Shown here one piece after another: positions 7,874 through 17,801 of a DNA stretch of 39,467 nt. The position numbers were made by a program, and so were the translations under genes. How positions within the stretch are numbered: the first letter of the stretch is position 1; every line of letters starts with the position of its first letter. Source of the stretch: SZAS-103 sp043747745 (lineage in GTDB: Bacteria > Pseudomonadota > Gammaproteobacteria > Xanthomonadales > Xanthomonadaceae); the NCBI GenBank assembly GCA_043747745.1, contig JAYTOP010000092.1, forward strand, positions 1 through 39,467, read 5' to 3'. The notes beneath the pieces were generated by a model, which ran no database searches, was not told the DNA's origin, and saw nothing but the letters and a program-made list of their open reading frames with translations.

Positions 7874-7900
7874 GCCGAGTCCGGTCGGCCCGGACTCGGC
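7874..7900. terminator. perfect 11-bp hairpin after comEC (terminator-like, no U-tract)
   Basis: GCCGAGTCCGG (7874-7884) and CCGGACTCGGC (7890-7900) are perfect complements with a 5-base loop. It lies 22 bases past the comEC stop. No run of T follows, so intrinsic termination is doubtful. Transcript-end protection or a dyad protein site are alternatives. Confidence 0.45.
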
Positions 7901-7965
7901 TCCATCGCAACAATGCATGCACCATTGCGACGCGCGATCCATCCATGGCCCGCGAATCCATCCGG

Positions 7966-7971
7966 TACAAT
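7966..7971 (+). promoter_or_regulatory. possible -10 element upstream of the exbB operon
   Basis: TACAAT lies 50 bases before the exbB start within the only sizeable gap (169 bases) of the core operon region. No good -35 hexamer is visible at 16-18 bases upstream. It is offered because a new transcription unit should begin between the comEC hairpin and exbB. Confidence 0.3.
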
Positions 7972-8020
7972 CTGCGCTGGCCCAATTCATGGCCCATTGA
8001 CCTGAATTCGAGGTGAGCTC

Positions 8021-8728
8021 GTGCTGGAATTCCTGAAGGCAGGCGGCTGGATCATGTGGCCGATGGCGCTGTTGTCGGTGGTTGCGGTCGCGATCATCAT
8101 CGAACGCTTCTGGACCTTGCGCCGCAAGGCCGTCCTGCCAGCCGGGCTCGGCCTGGAAGTGCGCGAGTGGGCAGCGACGCGACAACTCAATCCGGCGCAC
8201 ATCGAAGTGCTGCGCAACAACTCGCCGCTCGGCGAGCTGCTGGCGGCCGCGCTCGACGTGCGCCATCGCCCGCGCGAACAGATCAAGGAGCGCATCGAGG
8301 ACGTCGGTCGGCATGTCGTACACCGCATGGAGCGCTTCATGAACACGCTAGGCAGCATCGCGTCGGTTGGTCCATTGCTCGGCCTGCTGGGAACGGTACT
8401 CGGGATGATCCGGATGTTCCTGGAGATCCTGCAGAAAGGCATCGGCGACGCGAACCAGCTTGCAGGCGGCATCGGCCAGGCATTGATCAGCACTGCTGGC
8501 GGCTTGTGTCTCGCGATTCCTGCATTGATGTTCCATCGCTATCTGCGCGGTCGCATCGCCGATTACGTGGTCGAGATGGAAGTGCAGGCGATGAGCCTGC
8601 TGGATACGCTCGACGAGCACGATGAATTCCAAGAGGCGAATGCAGAGGAACCCGATATCGAGTCGTTGCCCGAGCCGCAAACGGCACCCAGGCGCGCCGC
8701 GCCGCGCAGCCGCCGGAGCGCAGGATGA
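8021..8728 (+). CDS. exbB: MotA/TolQ/ExbB proton channel protein
   Basis: A 235-residue inner-membrane protein of the ExbB/TolQ family, which with ExbD converts proton motive force into motion for TonB- or Tol-type energy transfer. Three membrane helices are visible: near residues 8-27 (IMWPMALLSVVAVAIIIERF), near 115-140 (SIASVGPLLGLLGTVLGMI) and near 155-175 (GIGQALISTAGGLCLAIPAL). The GxLGTVxGMI and TAxGLxxAIPA signatures are intact. It starts at GTG 8021 behind a clear gaggtgag ribosome site. No tonB, tolA or pal is adjacent. The gene is joined by 4-base overlap to exbD and then msbA, so its partner could be an envelope process; ExbB versus TolQ is not resolvable by eye. Confidence 0.9.
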   Translation: MLEFLKAGGWIMWPMALLSVVAVAIIIERFWTLRRKAVLPAGLGLEVREWAATRQLNPAHIEVLRNNSPLGELLAAALDVRHRPREQIKERIEDVGRHVVHRMERFMNTLGSIASVGPLLGLLGTVLGMIRMFLEILQKGIGDANQLAGGIGQALISTAGGLCLAIPALMFHRYLRGRIADYVVEMEVQAMSLLDTLDEHDEFQEANAEEPDIESLPEPQTAPRRAAPRSRRSAG

Positions 8729-9146
8729 AGCTCGGTGGCGGACGTTCGTCGGTCGACGAGCCGGAGATCAACCTGATCTCGCTGGTGGACGTGGTGTTCT
8801 GCCTGATCATCTTCCTGGTGGTCACCACAAGTTTCAATCATCACAGCGGACTGAAACTGCAACTTCCGCAAGCCGGCGCGCCAACGCCTCCCGAGCAGGT
8901 CGCGCCGGTCACGATCACCATCGATGCCGAAGGGCATTACTACATCGGCAAGGACGAAGTGATCGAACGCGATGTCGCCTCGCTGCGCGCCGCGATCCAG
9001 CGTTCCGCAGGCGATCGCCGCGATCTTCCGGTAGTGCTCAGCGCAGATGCACGGACGCAGCATCAGGCTGTGGTGACGGCGCTTGAAGCGTTGGGAGAGC
9101 TGGGGTTCGAGAAGGTGTCGATTGCCACGACCCCGGAAGTCAAGAG

Positions 9147-9150
<4 letters not shown>
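8725..9150 (+). CDS. exbD: ExbD/TolR family biopolymer transport protein
   Basis: A 141-residue protein with one N-terminal membrane helix and a periplasmic domain. The helix INLISLVDVVFCLIIFLVV carries the invariant proton-path aspartate (Asp22, equivalent to Asp25 in E. coli ExbD). The periplasmic part includes the expected pattern VVLSADARTQHQAVVTALEA. ATG 8725 overlaps the exbB stop by ATGA, and its own stop overlaps the msbA GTG, indicating translational coupling along exbB-exbD-msbA. Length and domain order are normal. Confidence 0.92.
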
Positions 9151-10909
<1,759 letters not shown>

Positions 10910-10913
<4 letters not shown>

Positions 10914-11908
10914 GCCGATTCGCGGAGCGTCTGCAGAGCATCTGGTATGGCGGGAACAAACCGGGATTGATGTTGCGTGCGCTGTCCGTCCTTTACGGCG
11001 CTGTCGTGCGTATGCGGCGTGCGGCGTATCGACGTGGCTGGCTGCGCGTGCACCGCGTCGGCGTGCCGGTGATCGTGGTCGGCAACATCACGGTCGGCGG
11101 CAGCGGCAAGACGCCGCTGGTGATCGCATTGGTCGAGTACTTGCGCGCGCAGGGCTGGTCGCCGGGTGTGGTGAGCCGGGGTTATGGGCATCGTTCGCGC
11201 GGCCAACGCGATGTGCGCGCGGACACGTCGCCGGAAGAAGGAGGCGACGAACCAGTGTTGATCGCACGTCGTTGCGGCGTGCCGGTGGTCGTGGACGCCG
11301 ATCGTGTTGCTGCAGCGCGACGCGTCGTGGAACTCGGCAGCGATATCGTGATCGCCGACGACGGCTTGCAGCATTACCGGTTGCATCGCGATTTCGAGAT
11401 CGAGGTGGTTGAGGCAGAACGTCGTTTTGGCAATGCGCGATTGCTGCCGGCTGGGCCGTTGCGCGAACTATCTTCTCGTCGATCGGATATGCGTATCACC
11501 AACGGTACAGATGCGTTGACCAACGAATGGCCCGAATGGTGGTTCCATCTGGTTGGCGATACGCTGGTCGGCGACGGTGGAAACACGCGTCTGCTGGAGA
11601 CATTGAGTGGCAAGCGCGTGCATGCGGTCGCCGGCATCGGCAATCCGCAGCGGTTTTTCGACAGCCTGCATGCGCGTGGACTCGAAACGGTTCAGCACGC
11701 ATTCGCCGATCACCATGCATACAGTCCGGGCGACCTCCAGTTCGATGAGACCTTGCCAATTGTGATGACCGAAAAGGACTGGGTGAAATGCGCCATATTC
11801 GCACCTGCCGACAGCTGGATGCTGCCGGTGCGCGCCGAATGCCGTGCAGGATTTTTCGAGGAGTTGATGCAACGTTTCTCCGTCAAGATCGGGACGAGCA
11901 ATGACTGA
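10910..11908 (+). CDS. lpxK: tetraacyldisaccharide 4'-kinase
   Basis: A 332-residue membrane-associated kinase that phosphorylates the 4' position of the lipid A disaccharide precursor. The P-loop VGNITVGGSGKTPLV (about residues 56-71) and the family sequence VSRGYGHRSRGQ are clear. IVIADDGLQHYRLHRDFEI contains the conserved DDGLQH motif, and the C-terminal VMTEKDWVKC is conserved too. It starts at GTG 10910 inside the msbA stop. Its last 8 bases overlap kdsB, leaving no room for the small Trm112/YcaR gene that sits between lpxK and kdsB in many gammaproteobacteria. Confidence 0.95.
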
Positions 11909-12677
11909 GCTTCAATTCGTCGTCGCAATCCCCGCGCGCATGGGCGCAACGCGCCTGCCAGGCAAGCCGCTGCGGTTGCTCGGTGGCGAACCCCTAGTCC
12001 TGCACGTTGCGCGGCGCGCACTCGCTGCAGGCGCTGACGAGGTGATCGTCGCGACCGACGACGCGCGCATCGTCGAGGCGCTGGTCGGCCGTGGCGTGAC
12101 GGTCTGCATGACCCGCGCCGATCATGCATCCGGCACCGATCGGCTCGCCGAATGCGCCACGCAACGAGGCTGGGACGATGCGCGCATCGTGGTGAACCTG
12201 CAGGGCGATGAGCCGTTCGCGCCACCGGAAGGAATCCGCGCGGTCGCCGCGTGTCTTGCCGAATCCGGTGCCGAGATGGCGACCCTGGCCGCGCCGGTCG
12301 ACGACGTGGAGACCTTGTTCGATCCGAATGCGGTGAAAGTCGTGCGTGCGGCCGGTGGCGATGCGCTGTATTTCAGCCGCGCACCGCTGCCGTGGGATCG
12401 CGATCGTTTTGCGCGCGAACGACTCGGCGCGCTTGCCGATGGCTGGCTGCGACATATCGGCATTTACGCGTACCGCGCCGGATTCCTGCGCAGATTCGCT
12501 GCGATGCCGCCTGGTCGGCTGGAGCAAATCGAGGCGCTCGAACAATTGCGCGTACTTGAGTCCGGTGCGCGCATCGCGGTCGGGCTGACGCCGGTGCCGT
12601 TCCCGGCTGGCGTGGACACCGAAGCCGATCTGATGCGCGCCGAACAGTTGCTGACGGCACTGGCGCAGGCGCGATGA
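11901..12677 (+). CDS. kdsB: 3-deoxy-manno-octulosonate cytidylyltransferase
   Basis: A 258-residue cytoplasmic enzyme that makes CMP-Kdo from CTP and Kdo for the LPS inner core. Nucleotide-binding signatures are complete: AIPARMGATRLPGKPL at the N-terminus, the DHASGTDR segment, VVNLQGDEPF, and the late LEQIEALEQLRVLE. Size is normal. ATG 11901 overlaps lpxK by 8 bases, and the stop overlaps the next phosphatase gene by ATGA, placing it firmly in the lipid A/LPS operon. Confidence 0.95.
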   Translation: MTELQFVVAIPARMGATRLPGKPLRLLGGEPLVLHVARRALAAGADEVIVATDDARIVEALVGRGVTVCMTRADHASGTDRLAECATQRGWDDARIVVNLQGDEPFAPPEGIRAVAACLAESGAEMATLAAPVDDVETLFDPNAVKVVRAAGGDALYFSRAPLPWDRDRFARERLGALADGWLRHIGIYAYRAGFLRRFAAMPPGRLEQIEALEQLRVLESGARIAVGLTPVPFPAGVDTEADLMRAEQLLTALAQAR

Positions 12678-13147
12678 GCACACAGATCCTGATTGTCTGC
12701 ATGGGCAACATCTGCCGATCGCCGATCGCCGAGGGCCTGCTGCGCCACAAACTCGAGCTTGCAGGATTGAGTCCGCGCATCCGCGTGGATTCGGCCGGTA
12801 CCGGGCCGTGGCATGCCGGCAAGCCGCCCGACCCGCGCGCAGTGGAGGTCTGTAGCGAGAATGGCATCACGATCGACCATTTGAGTGGTCGCCAGGTTAC
12901 CCGCAACGATTTTGCGTCGTTCGACTGGGTGTTGTGCGCCGATCGGGACAACCTGCGGCAACTGCATGCATTGGCCCCGCGCCAGGTGTGGCCGCGCATC
13001 GCATTGCTGCTGGCGTGGGCCGGACTGGGCGCGAAAGCCGAGATTCCCGACCCATACACCGGCACCCTCGCGGATTTTCGGCGTGTCTATGCGCTGCTCG
13101 ACAAGGCGACCGATGCGATGCTCACACGGCTGCAACTCCCTGCATAA
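12674..13147 (+). CDS. low-molecular-weight protein-tyrosine phosphatase
   Basis: A 157-residue class II Cys phosphatase. The active loop VCMGNICRSP carries Cys9 and Arg15 of the CX5R motif, and the general acid Asp126 is in EIPDPYTG. Such enzymes dephosphorylate tyrosine kinases of capsule/EPS systems (Wzb, Etp, Ptp), or act on arginine or small substrates. It is translationally coupled to kdsB rather than to a polysaccharide cluster, but a BY-kinase is encoded about 11 kb downstream (24015-26291). That kinase has its own adjacent PHP-type phosphatase, so the substrate of this enzyme is open. All catalytic residues are present. Confidence 0.92.
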   Translation: MSTQILIVCMGNICRSPIAEGLLRHKLELAGLSPRIRVDSAGTGPWHAGKPPDPRAVEVCSENGITIDHLSGRQVTRNDFASFDWVLCADRDNLRQLHALAPRQVWPRIALLLAWAGLGAKAEIPDPYTGTLADFRRVYALLDKATDAMLTRLQLPA

Positions 13148-13182
13148 TGTGCCAACTGGCCTGACCAGCCCATGGGATCTTC

Positions 13183-14601
13183 ATGCTCAACGCGCCTGCA
13201 CCGGAATTGACGCACGGATTGGAGTGGATCAACTGCGCCCCGATCACGCTGGGCGCGTTGCGCGGCTATGTCACGGTGGTGGCGTTCTGGAGCGCCGGTT
13301 CGGCCTACAGCCAGAACTTGCTGGACGATCTGCGCCAGCTCCAGCAGAAATACGCGGGCGCGCTGCAGGTGATCGCGGTGCATGTACCCAAGTTCGATGC
13401 CGAGCGCGATCCGCAATTCGTCCGCAAGGCTTGCAACAGGCTTGGAGCCGGCGTGCGGGTCGTTCACGACCCAGGCTTCGTCGCATGGCAGCATTACGGC
13501 ATCACCGCATGGCCGACTGCAGCGGTGATCGATCCGGCAGGTGTGCTGCGCGAATACATCGTTGGCGATCGTCAGCGCGAAGCGCTCGAAAAACTCGTTG
13601 CTCGCCTGATTGCCGACGATGGAATCCAGCTTTTTGAAGGGCAGGCGCCGCCGCTGAAATCCACCGAAGCGGACATGCCGCTTGCGTTCCCGTCGGGAAT
13701 CAGCGTTGGCGAACGCCTGATGTACATCGCCGATACCGGCCACCACGCGATCGTCGAGTGCACACTCGAGGGGCGCGTCATGCGTCGTTTCGGTGGCGGC
13801 CCTGCTGACTTCATGGATGGATTGGGCAGTGCGGCTGCGTTCCGCAGGCCCCGCGGGGTGGCGATCGGTCGCGATGCGGTCTACGTCTGCGACACCGGTA
13901 ATCACGCGCTGCGCCGGATCCGGATCACCGACGGCGAAGTCCAGACGCTGGCAGGCAATGGTCGTGCGGGCCAGCCAGTGGATGGTGCGGCTGGTGCAGG
14001 ACGCAGTGTGTCACTGAACCAGCCATGGTCTCTCGCCGTATCGGAAGACAGGGTGTTCGTCGCGCTGGCTGGCTGCAACCAGATCTGGGCGTACGACCAT
14101 GGCCAGAAACGCCTGGTGTACATCGCCGGCTCTGGTGCGCTGGCACTGGTGGACGGCGATGGCCGCGAGAGCGCTTTCGCGCAGCCCGCCGGAATCGCGT
14201 TGGTGCATGCAATGCTGTACGTCGTCGACTCGGCGGCTTCGGCAGTGCGATCGGTACAGACAGGCAGCGGGAAAGTACAGACGCTCGTGGGACAGGGGTT
14301 GTTCGAGTACGGCGACGTGGCGGGTTCGCGTGCCGATGCGCGCTTGCAGTACCCGCTGGCGATCGCCAAGGATCCGGATACTGCGCACATCTGGGTGCTC
14401 GACAGTTACAACAATGCGATCCGCAAGCTCAAGCTCGGCGGCGGCGAAGTCACGCGATTCGACCTGTCCGCCAAGCTGCAATGCCCGGCTGCGTTTGCAG
14501 TGACAAGCGGCGCGTTATGGATCGCCAATACCAACGCACATGAAATCCTGCGCGTGGACAGCAGCAGTGGTGCGGTGCGGCGGTTGCCGGTAGGCGAATG
14601 A
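13183..14601 (+). CDS. thioredoxin-fold/NHL-repeat protein, CxxC replaced
   Basis: A 472-residue protein with an N-terminal thioredoxin-like domain (about residues 10-150; VVAFWSAGSAYSQNLLDDL, later WPTAAVIDPAGVLREYIVG) followed by NHL-type beta-propeller repeats (about 165-470). Repeat cores recur: MYIADTGHHAIVE, VYVCDTGNHALRRI, LYVVDSAASAVRS, IWVLDSYNNAIRKL. The layout resembles the NHLRC2 family. Where thioredoxins have the redox CxxC pair this protein reads S-A-Y-S, so redox catalysis through that site is unlikely. I see no signal peptide, suggesting a cytoplasmic scaffold or sensor. The start is ATG 13183 after a 35-base gap; its stop overlaps uvrC by ATGA, so co-translation with uvrC is likely. 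Function unknown. Confidence 0.88.
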   Translation: MLNAPAPELTHGLEWINCAPITLGALRGYVTVVAFWSAGSAYSQNLLDDLRQLQQKYAGALQVIAVHVPKFDAERDPQFVRKACNRLGAGVRVVHDPGFVAWQHYGITAWPTAAVIDPAGVLREYIVGDRQREALEKLVARLIADDGIQLFEGQAPPLKSTEADMPLAFPSGISVGERLMYIADTGHHAIVECTLEGRVMRRFGGGPADFMDGLGSAAAFRRPRGVAIGRDAVYVCDTGNHALRRIRITDGEVQTLAGNGRAGQPVDGAAGAGRSVSLNQPWSLAVSEDRVFVALAGCNQIWAYDHGQKRLVYIAGSGALALVDGDGRESAFAQPAGIALVHAMLYVVDSAASAVRSVQTGSGKVQTLVGQGLFEYGDVAGSRADARLQYPLAIAKDPDTAHIWVLDSYNNAIRKLKLGGGEVTRFDLSAKLQCPAAFAVTSGALWIANTNAHEILRVDSSSGAVRRLPVGE

Positions 14602-16532
14602 CCGACGCGCAGCCTGCCCCGCCATTCGACGGCAGGGCCTTCGCGCGCCGCTTGACCACCGCGCCCGGCGTCTATCGCATGTTCGCCTCCGACGACAGCG
14701 TGTTGTACATCGGCAAGGCCGCATCGTTGCGATCCCGGGTCGCGAGTTATTTCACCCGCAGCGTGCAATCGCCGCGGATCGAGTCGATGGTCGCTCAGAT
14801 CGGGCGCATCGAAGTCATCGCGACGCGCACCGCGAGCGAAGCGCTGGTGCTGGAAAACCAGCTGATCAAGTCGCTCAAGCCGCGCTACAACGTGCTGCTC
14901 CGCGACGACAAGAGTTATCCGTACATGGTGCTGACCCAGGAAACCTGGCCGCGGATCGCGTTCCATCGCGGGCCGCGACGGCTTGCAGGCCGCTATTTCG
15001 GGCCTTACCCGAGCGTCGGCGCGGTGCGCGAAACCATGAACATCATGCAGAAGCTGTTTCTCCTGCGAAGCTGCGAGGACAGCGTGTTCCGCAATCGCAG
15101 CCGGCCCTGCCTGCAACACCAGATCGGCCGTTGCAGCGCGCCGTGCGTGGGCTTGATCGAGGCGCGCCGTTACGACGACAGCGTGCGCCAAGCCGGGTTG
15201 TTTCTCGAAGGCCGCAGCGATGTGCTCGCGCAGGAATTGACTGCGGGCATGGAACTAGCAAGCGCCACGCTCGCGTTCGAGGAGGCCGCGCGGCTGCGCG
15301 ATTTGATCGCGACGATCCGCAACGTGCAGGCGCGCCAGTATGTGGATGGCGAGACGGTCGAGATGGATGTGCTGGCTTGCGAACTGTCGCAAGGCGTCGC
15401 CTGCGTGTTGCTGCTCGCGTTCCGCAACGGCATGAACCACGGAACGCGCGCGTTTTTCCCGAAGCTCAATGGCGCAACCAGCGAAGACGAAGTGCTGACG
15501 GCTTTCATCACCCAGTATTATCCCGAACAACGGCCGCCGCGCGAGATCGTGCTCAGCCACGCGCTGGACGATCGCGACCTGCTCGAAGCGGCGCTGTCGG
15601 AACAGGGCGGTCGCAAGGTCGAGATCAAGTCCGGCGTGCGTGGCGATCGTGCGCGCTATCTCGATCTCGCGCGTCGCAACGCGGCGCTCGCGCTCGCGCA
15701 GCAGATCGGCAGCAGCGCCAGCCAGCGCGCGCGGGTCGAATCGTTGCAGGAGTTGTTGGGTCTGAATGCGCCGCCGAAACGCATGGAGTGCTTCGACATC
15801 AGCCACACGATGGGCGAAGCCACCGTCGCATCCTGCGTGGTGTTCGATGCCGAAGGGCCGGTGCGCGGGCAATACCGACGTTACAATATCGCCGGCATCA
15901 CCCCGGGCGACGACTATGCAGCGATGCGGCAGGCGCTGGAACGGAGGTTTCGTGGCGCAGAATTGGGTGATGAAGCGCGTTTGCAAACCACTGGCTTGCG
16001 CGCTGAAGAAAGCCCGCACGCTGTGCGTGAGGGCCGGCACGCCGTGCTGCCCGACGTGCTGTTGATCGATGGAGGGCAGGGGCAACTCACGCAGGCGATG
16101 AACGTGTTGCGCGAGCTGGGAGTGCATGCCGTTGAACTGCTGGGCGTGGCCAAGGGCGAGGAACGCCGAGCTGGCGATGAAACCCTGATCCGTCCGGATG
16201 GAACGACGTTTCGACCAGGTGCTGAGTCGCCAGCGCTGCAACTCATCCAGCAGTTGCGCGACGAATCGCACCGGTTCGCGATCACTGGCCATCGCGGCCG
16301 TCGCCAGAAGGCGCGCGATACCAGCAGTCTGGAAGACATTCCAGGCATCGGGCCGCGCCGCCGAGCGAGCCTTTTGCGTCATTTTGGCGGGCTCATCGGG
16401 GTGAAGAACGCCGCCGTCGAGGACATCGCGCGGGTCGCCGGCATCGACGCCGCATTGGCCGACCGCATTTACGCCGCATTGCACGGATCCAGCGAAAGTG
16501 GCCGCGCACCGCCGCCGGAACACGCACGATGA
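14598..16532 (+). CDS. uvrC: excinuclease ABC subunit C
   Basis: A 644-residue nuclease that makes both incisions in nucleotide excision repair. In order: the GIY-YIG domain (PGVYRMFASDDSVLYIGK, about residues 23-42) for the 3' cut, a UVR motif near residues 205-240 (LTAGMELASATLAFEEAARL) for UvrB contact, the RNase H-like endonuclease domain for the 5' cut (MECFDISHTMGEATVASCVV and LLIDGGQGQL), and C-terminal helix-hairpin-helix motifs (LEDIPGIGPRRRASLL). Length is typical. ATG 14598 overlaps the NHL gene, and the stop overlaps pgsA. The uvrC-pgsA order is conserved in gammaproteobacteria. Confidence 0.96.
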   Translation: MTDAQPAPPFDGRAFARRLTTAPGVYRMFASDDSVLYIGKAASLRSRVASYFTRSVQSPRIESMVAQIGRIEVIATRTASEALVLENQLIKSLKPRYNVLLRDDKSYPYMVLTQETWPRIAFHRGPRRLAGRYFGPYPSVGAVRETMNIMQKLFLLRSCEDSVFRNRSRPCLQHQIGRCSAPCVGLIEARRYDDSVRQAGLFLEGRSDVLAQELTAGMELASATLAFEEAARLRDLIATIRNVQARQYVDGETVEMDVLACELSQGVACVLLLAFRNGMNHGTRAFFPKLNGATSEDEVLTAFITQYYPEQRPPREIVLSHALDDRDLLEAALSEQGGRKVEIKSGVRGDRARYLDLARRNAALALAQQIGSSASQRARVESLQELLGLNAPPKRMECFDISHTMGEATVASCVVFDAEGPVRGQYRRYNIAGITPGDDYAAMRQALERRFRGAELGDEARLQTTGLRAEESPHAVREGRHAVLPDVLLIDGGQGQLTQAMNVLRELGVHAVELLGVAKGEERRAGDETLIRPDGTTFRPGAESPALQLIQQLRDESHRFAITGHRGRRQKARDTSSLEDIPGIGPRRRASLLRHFGGLIGVKNAAVEDIARVAGIDAALADRIYAALHGSSESGRAPPPEHAR

Positions 16533-17086
16533 AGATCACATTCCCCACCATCCTCACCCTGTTCCGGATCCTGCTGATCCCGGTGCTGGTGGTCGTTTTC
16601 TATCTGCCGCAACCCTGGACCAACTTTGCAGCGACGTTCGTGTTCGTGCTCGGCGCGCTGACGGATTGGGCCGACGGCTGGATCGCGCGGCGCTGGAACC
16701 TGACGTCCGCGTTCGGCGCGTTCCTCGATCCGGTTGCCGACAAGCTCGCGGTGACAGTTGCGCTGTTGCTGATCGTCGAATTGCATCACACGCACTGGAT
16801 GACGATGCTTGCAGTCATCATCATCGGACGCGAGATCGCGATATCGGCTTTGCGCGAATGGATGGCTGAGGTCGGGCACGGGCGCAAGGTCAAGGTCGCG
16901 TGGCTGGGCAAACTCAAGACCATCGTGCAGATGGTCGCAATCAGCATGCTGCTCTATCGACAGGATTTGCTGGGTTTGCCGGTCTTTTTCATCGGCGAGG
17001 TCTTGCTGGGTGTGGCTGCGGCGCTGACGCTTGTGTCGGGTTACGGTTACCTGCGTGCGGCATGGCCGTCGCTACGCGGCGATTGA
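16529..17086 (+). CDS. pgsA: CDP-diacylglycerol-glycerol-3-phosphate 3-phosphatidyltransferase
   Basis: A 185-residue inner-membrane enzyme making phosphatidylglycerol phosphate, the committed step to phosphatidylglycerol and cardiolipin. The CDP-alcohol phosphotransferase signature DG(x)2AR(x)8G(x)3D(x)3D is complete from DWADGWIARRW to GAFLDPVAD, with four acidic metal/substrate ligands. Several hydrophobic helices cover the rest. ATG 16529 overlaps uvrC by four bases. The tRNA-Gly gene follows after a short gap with its own promoter. Confidence 0.95.
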   Translation: MKITFPTILTLFRILLIPVLVVVFYLPQPWTNFAATFVFVLGALTDWADGWIARRWNLTSAFGAFLDPVADKLAVTVALLLIVELHHTHWMTMLAVIIIGREIAISALREWMAEVGHGRKVKVAWLGKLKTIVQMVAISMLLYRQDLLGLPVFFIGEVLLGVAAALTLVSGYGYLRAAWPSLRGD

Positions 17087-17124
17087 TCGCAGACGAAATA
17101 TCGGAAGCGTTACAACCAAAATTG

Positions 17125-17152
17125 TTGACAGGCCTCATCCAATCCGTAAAAT
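17125..17152 (+). promoter_or_regulatory. sigma-70-type promoter of the tRNA-Gly gene
   Basis: TTGACA (17125-17130), a 16-base spacer and TAAAAT (17147-17152) lie 11 bases before the tRNA-Gly 5' end. This is a near-consensus housekeeping promoter, as expected for a stable RNA gene, and separates the tRNA unit from uvrC-pgsA. Confidence 0.75.
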
Positions 17153-17163
17153 GGTGAGTTCAC

Positions 17164-17239
<76 letters not shown>

Positions 17240-17249
17240 GTTTCAACGA

Positions 17250-17283
17250 CGAAGCCTCGGTCTGCCGGGGTTTCGTTTTTTTC
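17250..17283 (+). terminator. intrinsic terminator after tRNA-Gly
   Basis: CGAAGCCTCGG (17250-17260) pairs with CCGGGGTTTCG (17265-17275), using two G-U pairs, around a 4-base loop. Eight T residues follow. It is a clear rho-independent terminator or processing hairpin between tRNA-Gly and tRNA-Cys. Confidence 0.8.
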
Positions 17284-17366
17284 AGGATCGCGCAGGCGAC
17301 TCGTGCGATTCAGGTAGCGGATTCGGTGCCATGTCCAAGCACGTAGCAGAAGTTGATTACACCCCT

Positions 17367-17440
17367 GGCCGGGTGGCAGAGTGGTCATGCAGCGGCCTGC
17401 AAAGCCGCGTACGCCGGTTCGATTCCGACCTCGGCCTCCA
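17367..17440 (+). tRNA. tRNA-Cys(GCA)
   Basis: A 74-base cloverleaf with encoded CCA. Acceptor GGCCGGG pairs with CTCGGCC (one G-U pair). Anticodon stem GCGGC/GCCGC holds loop CTGCAAA with anticodon GCA. Discriminator base U73, an identity element for cysteine tRNA, is present. The T arm contains GGTTCGATTCC. Confidence 0.96.
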
Positions 17441-17473
17441 AATAGAAGTCCAACACAGCCCGAAGAGGTCCTG

Positions 17474-17500
17474 AAACCCGCCTAGCAGCGGGTTTTTTTT
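17474..17500 (+). terminator. intrinsic terminator after tRNA-Cys
   Basis: AAACCCGC (17474-17481) and GCGGGTTT (17488-17495) form a perfect stem with a 6-base loop, and the T run continues to 17500. This ends the tRNA unit about 300 bases before the protease start, so the protease must have its own promoter. Confidence 0.88.
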
Positions 17501-17801
17501 GGCTCGTATTCAGTGCCATGCAACCAAATTGATGGGATGCCGTGCATCTTTGACCCAATCCGGGTGATCCTGCCTGATTGAATGGCTCCAGGACAGTCCC
17601 CAAACCAAGCACCACGATTCTGTCACTGCCGACATCTGGGGTCGCGTCTGTGACGCAGACCACAGTTGCTTCTGACCGAGCATGCAACGATTAATGCACA
17701 TGCAATTCTTGCGCAGAGACGCTGAATCCCAGCAGTGGCCTCATTCTGTCCACGTGACACTCCATCCATTTGTCAGATGCGATAGGCCTCCGGAGTTACC
17801 A
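17501..17801. other. 301-base leader region of the S53 protease gene
   Basis: This stretch between the tRNA-Cys terminator and the protease start holds no convincing protein gene. In-frame upstream ATGs at 17682 and 17697 would only extend the protease and would precede its signal peptide. It contains one CRP/Clp-like dyad (17649-17664). No strong -35/-10 pair stands out. It is less G/C-rich than coding DNA nearby. Confidence 0.6.
17649..17664. promoter_or_regulatory. CRP/Clp-like operator upstream of the S53 protease
   Basis: TGTGACGCAGACCACA fits the dyad TGTGA-N6-TCACA with a single mismatch (C for T at the start of the right half). Xanthomonad Clp, a CRP homologue, controls secreted enzymes, so the position 138 bases before the protease start is plausible. 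One occurrence can arise by chance. Confidence 0.4.

Noticed and set aside
7874..7900. The palindrome after comEC as a LexA or other repressor operator for exbB
   Set aside because: It matches no operator consensus I know and lies 120 bases before exbB. A terminator-like or transcript-end hairpin is simpler.
13143..13148. cataat as a -10 element for the NHL gene
   Set aside because: No suitable -35 at 16-18 bases upstream, and the short gap in a packed operon makes an internal promoter unnecessary.
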